Source: Prevotella sp. (GTDB taxonomy: Bacteria > Bacteroidota > Bacteroidia > Bacteroidales > Bacteroidaceae). Taken from it: a stretch of DNA of 64,000 bases. The translations under genes and the position numbers were made by a program. Below the pieces are notes generated by a model, which was not told where the DNA came from, made no database searches, and saw nothing but the letters and a program-made list of their open reading frames with translations. This document shows positions 8,801 to 16,904 of this stretch, piece by piece. The stretch is from the NCBI GenBank assembly GCA_017471245.1, contig JAFUVB010000043.1:1-64000 (forward strand), read 5' to 3'. The first letter of the stretch is position 1; the number at the start of each line of letters is the position of its first letter.

Positions 8801-9094
8801 AATGCACATGCCGTTCTGAGCTGTCGTGGTGGTCTTTGTGCGGTTCACCTCCTTATATGTAAAAAGGTAGCGCTCCAATGGTCGTGCCACTTGCTCCTCC
8901 ACTTCCTCCGTGGTGGCACCCGGATAGACAGCCACCACCACACCTTGACGTATGGTGAAAGCGGGGAACTCGTCTTTCGGCATGACATACATGCCATAGA
9001 TTCCCATCACGAACAGCAGACCAACGACGAGCAGAGATATCTGATAGTGTTCCAATGGCCACTTCAGCCAATCCATTTTCTCTTTCATAAACAA
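5888..9094 (-). CDS. RND efflux transporter permease (AcrB/CzcA superfamily)
   Basis: A 1068-residue inner-membrane proton-driven RND pump. One transmembrane helix lies near residue 20 (HYQISLLVVGLLFVMGIYGM), a large periplasmic domain follows (PGATTEEVEEQVARPLE), then a helix block that includes VVLGMVVDNSIVVIDGYLEY with the Asp of the proton relay. The pattern repeats in the second half (LGVITLMGMIMRNEILIFEH). Near residues 955-965, in a loop, a heptamer array (TGAACCT, TGATTGC, TGAACTG, TGAACCA; 6201-6228) encodes LVHSSAIKVHS in the stop-free orientation. The first start is followed by in-frame ATGs at codons 3 and 6. It lies between the adaptor (upstream) and tolC. The substrate (drug or other) is not evident. 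Confidence 0.92.
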   Translation of the reverse strand: MFMKEKMDWLKWPLEHYQISLLVVGLLFVMGIYGMYVMPKDEFPAFTIRQGVVVAVYPGATTEEVEEQVARPLERYLFTYKEVNRTKTTTTAQNGMCIVMVRLNDDVNNKDEVWSKIKHGLSLFKQSLPNGVLALVANDDFGNTSALLIAIESPERSYRELQDYTDRLGDRLRRIPSVANVRVYGEQKEQISLYVDRQRLQAYGIGQQMLFSRLQAQGITTMSGSISDDDQQTPIHIEPTENSEEEIANQIIFSDPVSGKMVRVRDVARVVREYDSADSYIEQDGHPCVLLSLEMTTGNNIVQYGKDVDKVLDAFRQNELPDDVTITRIADQPKVVALSVSDFLRDLLISMAVIILVMMVLFPLRSAIVAAITIPLSTFVSVSIMYMMNIELNIVTLAALIVVLGMVVDNSIVVIDGYLEYLGKGYEPKKAAITSAKQYFMPMMLATICICMIFYPLLLTMTGGFHDALEDFPVTITINLMVSLLLAVTVIPFLEVKIIKPGKVSTNGNAITHWVQSTYNSVLDFTFRHPWLTIGGGIGVILLSSLLVMTLKIRLFPYADRDQFAVEIFLPEGKGMSDTRQIADSLRQVLQQDEQVKCITSFVGCSSPRFMTCYAPQMAGRNYAQFIVNTKSQDATLELLAKYQPQWSEAFPEAYVRFKRLDYLEVPELEYRFYGEDLDSLHVAAEQLMERMREMPELEWVHTDFLQPFPIISVALDPVASAQLGINRSTAALALSAITNDLRVGQIWEGNYELPVIVKDNADMTFSDIENLGIATPVNMVSSALSSNHLPISSNANTTVPLRQTATVTPKWSESRIMHRGGERCITVTAQFANGVYAAPVESRVADIMENEIKIPVGVRSEVGGEIEYDAEALPQIFGGVAIAMVIIFFFLLFNFKKFGITTVCIVALGLMIPGALIGLALINRTLGLTSVLGVITLMGMIMRNEILIFEHANSLVHSSAIKVHSPSSQVDGAQSDNSPKTVSIEQYNEIVKQAAYDAGKRRMVPIFLTTATTAVGVVPMIIAQSSFWMPVGVTIFAGGIGSLIMVVTMLPVVYWKVSTKKVKKQNG
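6201..6228 (+). repeat. heptamer array inside the RND gene
   Basis: Four consecutive 7-mers, each beginning with TGA on the plus strand: TGAACCT, TGATTGC, TGAACTG, TGAACCA. The gene runs on the minus strand, so no stop is met. Confidence 0.65.
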
Positions 9095-9099
9095 CTATG

Positions 9100-9154
9100 A
9101 ATAACGATATAACGATATAACGAAATTACGAATTACGAAATAACGAATAATGAA
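9100..9154. repeat. AT-rich 7-8-mer repeats between adaptor and RND genes
   Basis: The 60-bp spacer in the operon is built of words such as ATAACGAT, GAAATTA, CGAATTA, CGAAATA and ACGAATA. On the transcribed (minus) strand several carry TAA, as expected if the array closes frames after the adaptor stop codon. Confidence 0.55.
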
Positions 9155-10177
9155 CTAAAACACCACCCTTGTTCCTTCACTCAGTTTCTGATAGCCCTCG
9201 GTTACAACCCGCTCATCAGAACCGATGCCACTGGTGATGGAAATGCGGTTTCCCGTCGTTGCACCTACAGTGACCATTGTGCGATGAGCCGTACTGTCCT
9301 TGTCTATCGTCCATACGAACAAGCTGCCGTCGGCCTTCTTCTGCACCGCCGTCACCGGCAATGTTGCCGAAAACTCCGTATTCCGTTTCTTCGACGAATC
9401 AAAACTCACCGATGCCACCATGCCCGGCAACAGCTTTCGGTCGCTGTTCTGCACGTTGATGCGCATGTCGTAGGTGTGCGTCAGCGCGTCTGCCTGCACG
9501 CCCTTTTCTATTCTGCCTCCCTCGAAACTCCTCCTGATAGCCTCCACCTTGATGATGGAAGGAGTGTTCGGCATGATGCTGCCCACCTCTGTCTCAGGCA
9601 CCGACACCTTCACCTTCACGCTGCTGATGTCGAGAATCGTAACGACCGACTGCGACGGCATGGCTGTCTCACCCGCACCAATCTGCTTGCGCCCGATGAT
9701 TCCGCTGACAGGAGCCACGAGCCTGCAGTCGGCAAGGTTCTTTTTCGCAACCTCTAACTGTGATTTTGCCTGTGCCACCTTGCTTTGTATTTCCACCCAC
9801 TGCACTTCGGGCAGCGACCCGTTGTCGTGAAGCATGCCATAACGCTGCAAAGCATCGTTGGCTTGTGCCATCTGCGCCTCAGCACCAGACAGCAGATTGC
9901 GCGCCTGGGTGTCATCCATTACTGCGATTAACTGTCCGCGACTGACAGACTGACCTTCGCTGACCATTACGCGTTTCACCACACCCATACCCGTAAAACT
10001 AACTGCCGTGGCTTCGCGCTCTTCAACAATGCCCACGTATGTCTGTCCACTATTGCCGTTCATCGGCGCAATCACTTCCGTTTTCACTCTCGTGGGAGCC
10101 TTCTCGCTGCTCTCTTTCTTTTCGCTGCAACTGCAAAAACACAGAAAGAGAAACACTGCAAACATTCCTTTTTTCAT
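9155..10177 (-). CDS. efflux RND transporter periplasmic adaptor (lipoprotein)
   Basis: A 340-residue membrane fusion protein. I start it at MKKGMFAVFLFLCFCSCSEK because that gives a proper lipoprotein signal with a lipobox cysteine. The longer frame up to 10228 would cover the promoter box at 10199-10206. Order along the chain: lipoyl half-motif (VMVSEGQSVSRGQLIAVMD), helical hairpin (GAEAQMAQANDALQRYG), second lipoyl half (DCRLVAPVSGIIGRKQIGAG), beta-barrel and membrane-proximal domain. It links the RND pump to TolC. It is first in the operon, divergent from the AraC gene with a shared inverted-repeat operator, so that regulator probably controls it. Confidence 0.9.
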   Translation of the reverse strand: MKKGMFAVFLFLCFCSCSEKKESSEKAPTRVKTEVIAPMNGNSGQTYVGIVEEREATAVSFTGMGVVKRVMVSEGQSVSRGQLIAVMDDTQARNLLSGAEAQMAQANDALQRYGMLHDNGSLPEVQWVEIQSKVAQAKSQLEVAKKNLADCRLVAPVSGIIGRKQIGAGETAMPSQSVVTILDISSVKVKVSVPETEVGSIMPNTPSIIKVEAIRRSFEGGRIEKGVQADALTHTYDMRINVQNSDRKLLPGMVASVSFDSSKKRNTEFSATLPVTAVQKKADGSLFVWTIDKDSTAHRTMVTVGATTGNRISITSGIGSDERVVTEGYQKLSEGTRVVF

Positions 10178-10198
10178 ATAATTGATGTTTTTGGGGTA

Positions 10199-10206
10199 CA
10201 AAAATA
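10199..10206 (-). promoter_or_regulatory. -7 box of the efflux operon
   Basis: Minus-strand TATTTTTG (plus CAAAAATA), 22 nt upstream of the adaptor ATG at 10177. It fits TAnnTTTG and supports the shorter adaptor start. Confidence 0.6.
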
Positions 10207-10229
10207 ATGCAATTATTGCCAACAACAAT

Positions 10230-10282
10230 GTTCAATTCGAACAAACACATAGCCGATTTTACACCTAATAGCCGAATTGAAC
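10230..10282. promoter_or_regulatory. probable operator for the divergent AraC regulator
   Basis: A perfect 10-bp inverted repeat, GTTCAATTCG (10230-10239) and CGAATTGAAC (10273-10282), encloses a direct pair CATAGCCG/AATAGCCG. It lies between the two divergent promoters, as expected for an AraC-family site. Binding is inferred. Confidence 0.5.
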
Positions 10283-10325
10283 AGAAATAGTTACGAATAG
10301 AACATGCAATATCAACAGAATTGCG

Positions 10326-10333
10326 TATCTTTG
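10326..10333 (+). promoter_or_regulatory. -7 box TATCTTTG of the AraC gene
   Basis: TATCTTTG followed by GC, 20 nt before the ATG at 10354. It excludes a TTG start at 10321, which would place the start codon before the promoter box. Confidence 0.7.
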
Positions 10334-10353
10334 CATTCCAAACAGAACAAAGA

Positions 10354-11238
10354 ATGCAGCAAGAAGAAATCAGCATCCAGTCATTAACAGACAATAAAGA
10401 CATCCATATTGGATATTCCGACAACGACATTGTTATCATCGACAATATCCAAAAGTTTGCAGAGATCACGTCTGCCCGCGTGTCAATGAGTGCCATTGCC
10501 ATCTGCACCCATGGAAAGGTCCAAGGAGCTATAAACGGGCAAAAGATGGAACTCTGCCAAAAACAAGTGGCGGTGATACCTCCCAACGTCATTGTATCTG
10601 ACATCATGGTGAGTCCCGACTTCAATCTGAAGGCGGTGTTCCTCACCAATGGCATCATCCAGAGCTTTCTGCAGGAGAAGATGTACGTGTGGAACGAGCT
10701 CATGTATATCCATGGCCTGCACGTAGTATCGTTGAAAGACGAGGATCTGCTGTTCTACGATAACATCTACGAAATACTCCAGAGCTGCTTCGAAAGACCT
10801 GCCGATGCCCCATTCCGCACTGATGTCATTAAGGCGCTGCTGCGCGCCGTAGTATTGGGAATCTGCGGAATGATGCGCCAGGTGGCACCTCCTATAGAGA
10901 ATGACCGCGATGGAGCCACTTCAGGCAATGCCCATTTCCAGCGTTTTCTCGACTTGCTACATTCTGAACATATCAAGCACCAAACCGTTGAATCATACGC
11001 CAGCAAGCTGTGCATCTCGCCAAAATATCTCTCAGTCATCTGCAAAAAACATTCCGGGAAGACTGCCAACGAATGGATTACGGAGCACGTGATGGAAGAC
11101 ATTCGCTACTATCTGAAGCAGAGCGACCTCAGCATCAAGCAGATTTCCGACCAATTGGGATTCCCCAATGCCTCTTTCTTCGGCAAATACGTGAAAGAGC
11201 ATTTTGGCATGTCGCCCCTCCAGTTCAGGAAGAAATAA
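10354..11238 (+). CDS. AraC family transcriptional regulator
   Basis: A 294-residue regulator with an N-terminal cupin-like sensor half (roughly residues 15-150) and a C-terminal pair of helix-turn-helix motifs. The first HTH is TVESYASKLCISPKYLSVIC and the second is LSIKQISDQLGFPNASFFGK, ending in GMSPLQFRKK, the standard AraC signature. I chose the ATG at 10354 (MQQEEISIQSL) because the TATCTTTG box lies just upstream. It is divergent from the MFP-RND-TolC operon and shares a 173-bp control region with an inverted repeat, so it most likely regulates efflux in response to an unknown ligand. Confidence 0.92.
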   Translation: MQQEEISIQSLTDNKDIHIGYSDNDIVIIDNIQKFAEITSARVSMSAIAICTHGKVQGAINGQKMELCQKQVAVIPPNVIVSDIMVSPDFNLKAVFLTNGIIQSFLQEKMYVWNELMYIHGLHVVSLKDEDLLFYDNIYEILQSCFERPADAPFRTDVIKALLRAVVLGICGMMRQVAPPIENDRDGATSGNAHFQRFLDLLHSEHIKHQTVESYASKLCISPKYLSVICKKHSGKTANEWITEHVMEDIRYYLKQSDLSIKQISDQLGFPNASFFGKYVKEHFGMSPLQFRKK

Positions 11239-11357
11239 TATGGGGTTGTAATCATTTTCTGTCGAAAAAAGTCTCTTTGGCAGGAGATTTCTTCTTTTCC
11301 GTTAACGTTATCGTAAGTTTTCACCTTGCAGACATACTTACGAACTGGCTTTTTCTT

Positions 11358-11365
11358 TATCTTTG
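11358..11365 (+). promoter_or_regulatory. -7 box TATCTTTG before the secreted-protein operon
   Basis: TATCTTTG followed by GC, 31 nt before the ATG at 11396. It probably drives both 11396 and the pectate lyase gene. Confidence 0.7.
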
Positions 11366-11395
11366 CAACAGAAAACAACATAATCGGATATCCAA

Positions 11396-11848
11396 ATGAA
11401 CAAGAAGACAATGATCAGCATGCTGCTCACGCTGCTGCTTTGCTTGCAGGCAAAGGCAGACGGAGGGCAGACAATCATCATCAACGGCAATACCGTTGAG
11501 AAGACCGTAACCAGAATCACATTCAGCGGCGACCAAGTGGTGCTCCGCTTCAGCGACAACACCACCCAAACCTCCGACATGGCAAGCATAAGCATCACGC
11601 TTTCTGCAAACCAAGATACAGGCATCGGAAACATTGAGATGTTCACATTCTCGGGCAAGGTGGGCAACAAACTCGACATCAGCAACATCGCCGACGGAAC
11701 CACCATCGAGATATTCAACACCTCTGGCGTGCTGATGCAGAAGGCGAAAGCCAGCGGCAGCTCTGTCACCATTGACATCTCGTCGCTGAAAAAAGGCATC
11801 TACGTGCTGCGCGCAGGCAGTCAGGTGGTAAAATTCATGAAACAGTAA
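11396..11848 (+). CDS. small secreted protein with T9SS-type C-terminal sorting domain
   Basis: A 150-residue protein with an N-terminal signal peptide (MISMLLTLLLCLQAKA) and little besides a beta-rich body. The last 75 residues (IEIFNTSGVLMQKAK, then IDISSLKKGIYVLRAGS, ending VVKFMKQ) match the type A sorting domain of type IX secretion cargo: a Gly-rich turn, GIYVLR, then a short basic end. It is therefore probably exported and anchored by T9SS; porW and porX lie in this window. The pectate lyase gene follows after 19 nt, so they are likely co-transcribed. It is short for a cargo and has no catalytic domain, so its role is unknown. Confidence 0.75.
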   Translation: MNKKTMISMLLTLLLCLQAKADGGQTIIINGNTVEKTVTRITFSGDQVVLRFSDNTTQTSDMASISITLSANQDTGIGNIEMFTFSGKVGNKLDISNIADGTTIEIFNTSGVLMQKAKASGSSVTIDISSLKKGIYVLRAGSQVVKFMKQ

Positions 11849-11867
11849 TCAACGGGAGGAAACAGAA

Positions 11868-14708
11868 ATGAAAAAGAACAGCATAACCTATCTTCTCTTT
11901 ACGGCTCTGATGAGCCTCGCTTCCCTGCATGCCAATGCCCAGACCACATGGGATTTCGGCAAGTCGCTCAGCGATGCCGATGCAAAGGCACTCAACGAAG
12001 ACACCAATTGGGCATACGACTCAGAAAAGGCACGCTATACATATAACGCCGACGTAAGCGGCAGCCTGAAAGCAGGCAGTCACGAACTCGACCTAACCAA
12101 AGGTCTGCAGTTCTCGGCTGGTTCAGGAAAGATCAAGATTGATGCTGCCAAACGCGTGCAATTAGGCGGCAAGAGCATCACAGTGACCATTCCCTCGTTG
12201 AAGAAAGGGCAGACGGTGACGGTGAACTACTCATCATCCAACAAGACCACAGGACAGCACTTCGACTGCTCCAACCTCACCACTTCCGACTTTGGCGACC
12301 TTGCCGACGGCAATCAGAAAGACAATGTAGGAACAGTGACTACCGACGGCAGCGTGGTACTTACCACAAGCGGCTCCATCAACGTATACAGCATCAGCGT
12401 GAGCGAGGCTGCACAGGGCGGAGACCAACCGGGCAACGCTGACGTGAGTGCAAATGCCGTGGCATTTAATCCTTCACAGAATCAGGCGCGCCTCATGCTG
12501 AAAGACGGTTCCGCGAAATACTACAACACCAACTCACTGAACAGCATCGACATCGACGGCACTACGGTAACCGTTTCGCCCAGCTCTGCCAACGCCGAAG
12601 ACAAGTATTATGGCTCCGTGACCGGCATATCCTTCTCGAAAAAGGTAGACAGCGGCGAAGAAGGACAATACTCCAACGCCAGCGGAAAGGTGAGCATCAC
12701 CGAGAGCAAGGGATGGTTGGAGTCGGCATACGTGAAATGGAACCTCTTCGAGGGTGCAGAGAGCTACAATGTGTATGTGAAGGGCGGCAACTATGGCAGC
12801 TATACGAAGATCGACCAGCAGTTAGTGCGCAACTACGGCAGCTACGGCCGCGCAGACATCGTGGGACTGAAAGCCGCTTCCGGCTATGCCATTAAGGTGG
12901 TGCCGGTGATCAGCGGTAACGAAAGCGAGAGCAATGCCAACGAAGTGACCTCCATCAATGTGAAAAACTATAACCGCGAAGGCTTTGCCCACTTCAACTA
13001 CAGCAAAGGCGTGGGTGCCTACAACGACGACGGAACACTGAAAAGCGGTACGCGCGTGCTCTACGTAACGAAGAATACCGCCAAGACAGTGAAGGCAAGC
13101 GTCACCACTTCGAGCAAGGGAGGCGTGACCGACTGCACCGGTCTGCAAGCTATTATCGATGCTTACCAGAAGGGCTACGACACCACTCCCCTCGCCGTGC
13201 GCATCATCGGCATGGTGAAAGCCGACGACATGGACAGCTTCAGCAGTTCTGAAGAGGGTCTGCAGGTGAAGGGAAAGAGTGCCGACAGCGAGATGAACAT
13301 CACCATCGAGGGCATCGGCGATGATGCCACGGTCTACGGATTCGGATTCCTCGTGCGCAACTGCAAGGGTGTGGAGTTCCGCAATTTCGCCATCCTGCAG
13401 TGCATGGACGACGGCATCTCGATGGATACCGACAACTCCAACATCTGGGTTCACCACTTGGATGTGTTCTACGGAAAGAAAGGAAGCGGCGACAAAGAGA
13501 AAGGCGACGGTGCCATCGACGTGAAGAGCGACTCGAAATATGTTACCATCGACAACTGCCACTTCTGGGATACCGGCAAATCATCGATGTGCGGAATGAA
13601 AGATGAGAGCGGTGAAAACTGGATCACCTATCACAACAACTGGTTCGACCACAGCGACTCGCGCCACGCCCGCGTGCGCACGATGAGCGTACATATATAT
13701 AATAACTACTTCGACAACGTGGCGAAATATGGCGTGGGTGCCACCTCAGGCTCAAGCCTGTTTGTTGAGAACAACTATTTCCTCAACACCAAGAAGCCAA
13801 TCCTTTCGTCGCAGCAAGGCACCGACGCATTGGGCAGCGGCACCTTCTCAGGCGAGAACGGCGGCATGATCAAGGCATACGGCAACTATTTCGACCGTTC
13901 AGCCAAGAACTTCAAATACTACACGCAGAACAATCCCGCCTCAACGGGATATGATGCCTACGAAACAGCAACGCGCAACGACAAGGTGCCGGCATCTGAA
14001 GTGACGCGCGTGGGCGGAACGGCATATAACAACTTCGACACAAATGCTTCGAAGATGTACAGCTACACAGCCATAGCTGCCGAGTCGGTGCCGGCACAGG
14101 TGATGGGATTCTACGGAGCCGGACGTATGAACCATGGCGACCTGCAATTCACTTTCACCGACAACACTGGCAGCGACGATGGCGATTCTCAAATCATCAC
14201 CGCATTGGAATCGCTCGTCAAGAACTACACCAGCCCGCTCGTCGGATTCTTCGGTGAGGAGAACGGCCAGGGCGGAGAACAAGGCGGCGGATCGGGAGAT
14301 AACGGCGGACAAGGTCAGGGCGGCGGTTCCGGCGAACAGGGCGGACAGGGAACAAGCGTTGAAGGCACGGTGCTCTGCACATTCAATAAGAGCGGAACAC
14401 CATCGAGCAACCTGTTCACCATCTCAGGCAACGGCTCCGACAGCAAGGGAACGGTAAGCATCGACGGCACCTCCTACTCCACTTGCCTGAAGATTGAGAC
14501 TGCCACATCCATCAAGTTCAACCTCTCGCAGACCATGAAGATGACCTTATACTTCGGACCGTCGGAGACGGCATCCATCAAAATCAACGGAACGAAGATC
14601 ACCGGCAGCGGCAACACCTACACCCAAACGCTGCAAGCCGGCGACTATGAACTGACAAAAGACAAGAGCGTGAACCTCTTCGGCATCAAGCTCGAACCAG
14701 TGGAATAA
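11868..14708 (+). CDS. secreted multidomain pectate lyase (PL1 family)
   Basis: A 946-residue exported enzyme. It starts with a signal peptide ending HANAQ (25 aa). A beta-sandwich of carbohydrate-binding type covers about 26-185, a fibronectin III-like domain about 277-369 (AYVKWNLFEGAESYNVYVKG), and a right-handed beta-helix PL1 domain about 380-720. Catalytic-type features are DGISMDTDNSNIWVHHLDVF, GDGAIDVKSDSKYVTIDNC and DSRHARVRTMSVHIYNNYF, where HARVR near residue 600 corresponds to the conserved RHxRxR arginine motif. A Gly/Gln-rich linker lies at about 799-830, then a second beta domain to the end. It would cleave polygalacturonate by beta-elimination outside the cell. No T9SS tag is visible. 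Confidence 0.88.
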   Translation: MKKNSITYLLFTALMSLASLHANAQTTWDFGKSLSDADAKALNEDTNWAYDSEKARYTYNADVSGSLKAGSHELDLTKGLQFSAGSGKIKIDAAKRVQLGGKSITVTIPSLKKGQTVTVNYSSSNKTTGQHFDCSNLTTSDFGDLADGNQKDNVGTVTTDGSVVLTTSGSINVYSISVSEAAQGGDQPGNADVSANAVAFNPSQNQARLMLKDGSAKYYNTNSLNSIDIDGTTVTVSPSSANAEDKYYGSVTGISFSKKVDSGEEGQYSNASGKVSITESKGWLESAYVKWNLFEGAESYNVYVKGGNYGSYTKIDQQLVRNYGSYGRADIVGLKAASGYAIKVVPVISGNESESNANEVTSINVKNYNREGFAHFNYSKGVGAYNDDGTLKSGTRVLYVTKNTAKTVKASVTTSSKGGVTDCTGLQAIIDAYQKGYDTTPLAVRIIGMVKADDMDSFSSSEEGLQVKGKSADSEMNITIEGIGDDATVYGFGFLVRNCKGVEFRNFAILQCMDDGISMDTDNSNIWVHHLDVFYGKKGSGDKEKGDGAIDVKSDSKYVTIDNCHFWDTGKSSMCGMKDESGENWITYHNNWFDHSDSRHARVRTMSVHIYNNYFDNVAKYGVGATSGSSLFVENNYFLNTKKPILSSQQGTDALGSGTFSGENGGMIKAYGNYFDRSAKNFKYYTQNNPASTGYDAYETATRNDKVPASEVTRVGGTAYNNFDTNASKMYSYTAIAAESVPAQVMGFYGAGRMNHGDLQFTFTDNTGSDDGDSQIITALESLVKNYTSPLVGFFGEENGQGGEQGGGSGDNGGQGQGGGSGEQGGQGTSVEGTVLCTFNKSGTPSSNLFTISGNGSDSKGTVSIDGTSYSTCLKIETATSIKFNLSQTMKMTLYFGPSETASIKINGTKITGSGNTYTQTLQAGDYELTKDKSVNLFGIKLEPVE

Positions 14709-14806
14709 CATCAAGTTGGAACCAGTGGAATGGCATGAAACTGGTTCCAACTCTTAAAAAATATTATAAAGAGGGCGCATCTGCCACAATTTCAAATTAT
14801 TTTATA

Positions 14807-14814
14807 TATATTTG
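14807..14814 (+). promoter_or_regulatory. -7 box TATATTTG
   Basis: TATATTTG followed by GC, 57 nt before the ATG at 14871. It fits the TAnnTTTG consensus and supports that upstream start for the poly-G gene. Confidence 0.6.
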
Positions 14815-14870
14815 CATCAATTCAACAGCAATCTACAAACAAATCTATCAATTAATAAAATTAAACGCTT

Positions 14871-16416
14871 ATGAAAAAACTATTTACTTTAATGGCTCTG
14901 CTCCTCATAGTGGGGGGGGGTAAAAGCACAAACGACTTACTCGTTTGACAAGAGTTCGATTACAAAAGACGTGTTCACCATTACTAATGGAGCATTAGAC
15001 GAATCTAATAATAAAATCAGAAGTGATGGAGGCGTAGATAAAGAACTGAATGTTGCCATCAAAGATTATCCGGTTTACTTCACTTTCACCAACAAAGATG
15101 CAAAAGATGTTTTCACAAATCTTTTCAAAAATGATTACATCACAGGAAACTCAAAGAATATTATATTCAACTTTACTGGCGTTTCTGTTGGCAATGTAAT
15201 TGAGATTGAATACGCTTCAAAGAACGACAATGCAGAGAATATCGCAGGATCAACATCTGGTCTTGCTGCAGATACACAAAACGCAGCATCAACAGGAAAG
15301 TCTGATTTCGTAAAAAACAAATTCGTTGTAGAAGAAGAGAATCCTACACTCCAAGAAACCAATAACGGTTTCTTCCTGAAATCTATCACTATTTATGAAA
15401 GTGCTGATGACATTGTTCCGGAAGTAACGGTACTAACCATCACCGAAGACACAGAGTTTCTTCTCACACAAGAGAATGCAGACGCTAATGCATACTTTAG
15501 CTCTTCCACTGCCAATTGGGTTACTGATAAGACATACGGAGACAATGATGAATATCATGGTAATTTCTATAACATGTCCGAAGGAAAGCGAATACTGACA
15601 ATAAAGGCTGAAGGAGCTGTAGCATTTGAAATAATGGTGCAGAATAGCCCAAATGTTCGTAATTATAACATCAGTATTGATGAGGGTGCCACACAGTCTA
15701 TTACCCACAGAGGTGGTGGTGTAGAGAGTTCCGGCTTATTTGAATGCTCTGCCGATGGTGTAAAAATTGAACTAAAAGGTAATAATGGATCTGTTTATCC
15801 TGTATCAGTAAAATTCTATACGAACAAAAACAATATTTCTGGCGAGGAGATTGCTGTAGGTGCTACAGGCTTTGCAACTTTGTCACCCAAAGTGTCACTT
15901 GATTTCACAAATGCAAGTATCAAGGCGTATAAAGCATCTGTAGATGGCAATGAAATCACTTTAACAAAAGTAGAAAAAGTGGCTGCTGGTGAAGGTGTTC
16001 TTCTTTATTCTGCAGACGGAGAAGCCACTGAAACAATAGCAAGAGTTCTTGGGGTTATTGAACCAAATGAAGGCAACGCTTTTGTGGGAGTAAGCAAGTC
16101 TATTGACAAACTCGAATCCGAAGCTGACGGCAACAAGAACTATATTCTGAACAAAATAAACGACAAGGTTGGTTTCTATGCTGCTAACGGTCAGAAAGTA
16201 TCTAAGGGTAAGGCATATCTGAGCGTTCCTGCTGCAAGTGCCAAGGAATCCTACATCATTCGCTTTGCCGATGACGATGCCATCGTTACAGGCATCAACG
16301 AGGTGAAGGCTGCTGAAGATGCAAAGGTGATCTTCAACCTGAATGGTATTCGCGTGAACGACCTCAAGCAGAAGGGTGTTTACATCGTGAACGGCAAGAA
16401 AGTGGTGATTAAGTAA
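14871..16416 (+). CDS. secreted protein, probable phase-variable gene now out of frame
   Basis: A promoter, an ATG at 14871 and a signal peptide (MKKLFTLMALLLIVGG) precede a run of nine G (14912-14920). With nine G the frame stops at 14946-14948. With eight G it would read through VKAQTTYSFDK into the long frame that ends at 16416 (about 514 aa). The open part from 14971 has a beta-rich body (GEEIAVGATGFATLSPKVSL, then KAYLSVPAASAKESYIIRF) and ends GIRVNDLKQKGVYIVNGKKV, a short T9SS-like tail. As given the gene is OFF, or the base count is a sequencing error. It follows the pectate lyase but has its own promoter. The function is unknown. Confidence 0.75.
14912..14920 (+). repeat. G9 homopolymer in the signal-peptide region
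   Basis: Nine consecutive G in the hydrophobic core/cleavage region of the signal peptide. Loss of one G restores the frame, the classic layout of slipped-strand phase variation. Confidence 0.85.
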
Positions 16417-16454
16417 GTGAAAAGTAAATCAAAAATCTCATAAAAGAAACAACT

Positions 16455-16646
16455 ATGAAGAAGGAATATATACAGCCAAACATCTCTCTCAAAGAAATGA
16501 ATATAGAGAGGGCAATGGCAGCAGGCAGCGATGAAATCCTGTTTATCTATGAAGACGGATTGTCAGGCTACGGCACACTTCAGGAAACTGGAGCAGAGAA
16601 GCCAGCCATGGGCAAGAAAGGCATCTGGCAGTTCTTTGAAGAATAA
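16455..16646 (+). CDS. small peptide, 63 aa, unknown
   Basis: A 63-residue polypeptide (starts MKKEYIQPNISLKEMN, ends KKGIWQFFEE) preceded by a purine-rich site and followed at once by a strong terminator, which supports a real gene. Short Bacteroidales proteins beginning MKKEYIxPxIxxxEM are common and unnamed. An N-terminal leader-like part, a possible break at AMAAGSDE (resembling leader junctions of ribosomal peptide precursors) and an aromatic end are visible, but no modification enzyme is nearby. It is probably co-transcribed with the poly-G gene, 38 nt upstream. Confidence 0.6.
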   Translation: MKKEYIQPNISLKEMNIERAMAAGSDEILFIYEDGLSGYGTLQETGAEKPAMGKKGIWQFFEE

Positions 16647-16663
16647 TATCGACTTAGAATTAT

Positions 16664-16706
16664 AAAAAAGTGGAGATTGCAAAGTTTCGCAATCTCCACT
16701 TTTTTT
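16664..16706 (+). terminator. strong rho-independent terminator
   Basis: Perfect 13-bp stem (AGTGGAGATTGC-type arms) with flanking A6 and T7 runs, so it can act on both strands. It ends the operon that includes the 63-aa peptide. Confidence 0.88.
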
Positions 16707-16708
16707 GC

Positions 16709-16796
16709 AATAGCATAGGTTCTGACAATCAATAACATAGGTTTGGGGATGCAAAAGCATAGGTTTCGAGCACTGAAACCATAGGTCTTGAAACAT
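16709..16796 (-). repeat. 22-bp array, four units, flush with heptamers
   Basis: Four 15-nt cores start at 16709, 16731, 16753 and 16775, separated by 7-nt spacers (GACAATC, GGGATGC, GAGCACT, GAAACAT). On the minus strand the cores read like AAACCTATGCTTTT. The core next to the heptamers reads AAGACCTATGGTTTC on the minus strand, nearly identical to the boundary core of the array at 55485. Confidence 0.75.
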
Positions 16797-16797
16797 T

Positions 16798-16832
16798 GAC
16801 CGTTGAACGTTGAACATTGGACATTGACAATG
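16798..16832 (+). repeat. heptamer array, five words
   Basis: GACCGTT, GAACGTT, GAACATT, GGACATT, GACAATG in direct succession. TGA occurs at most junctions on the plus strand, facing translation arriving from the upstream plus-strand genes. Confidence 0.75.
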
Positions 16833-16904
16833 TTCGTGATGATTTTAGCAAATGCCAAATGTTCTATGGCTACATCTCTCCCAAGGCTAAAAAAAATGAA
16901 ACAT

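Noticed and set aside
10321..10353. Longer N-terminus of the AraC regulator from a TTG
   Set aside because: The extension contains the -7 box TATCTTTG, so this DNA is promoter, not coding.
12822..13562. Long open frames antisense to the pectate lyase and to other genes
   Set aside because: They lie opposite well-supported genes, have low-complexity His/Val-rich translations and no start signals; they are shadows of GC-biased codons.
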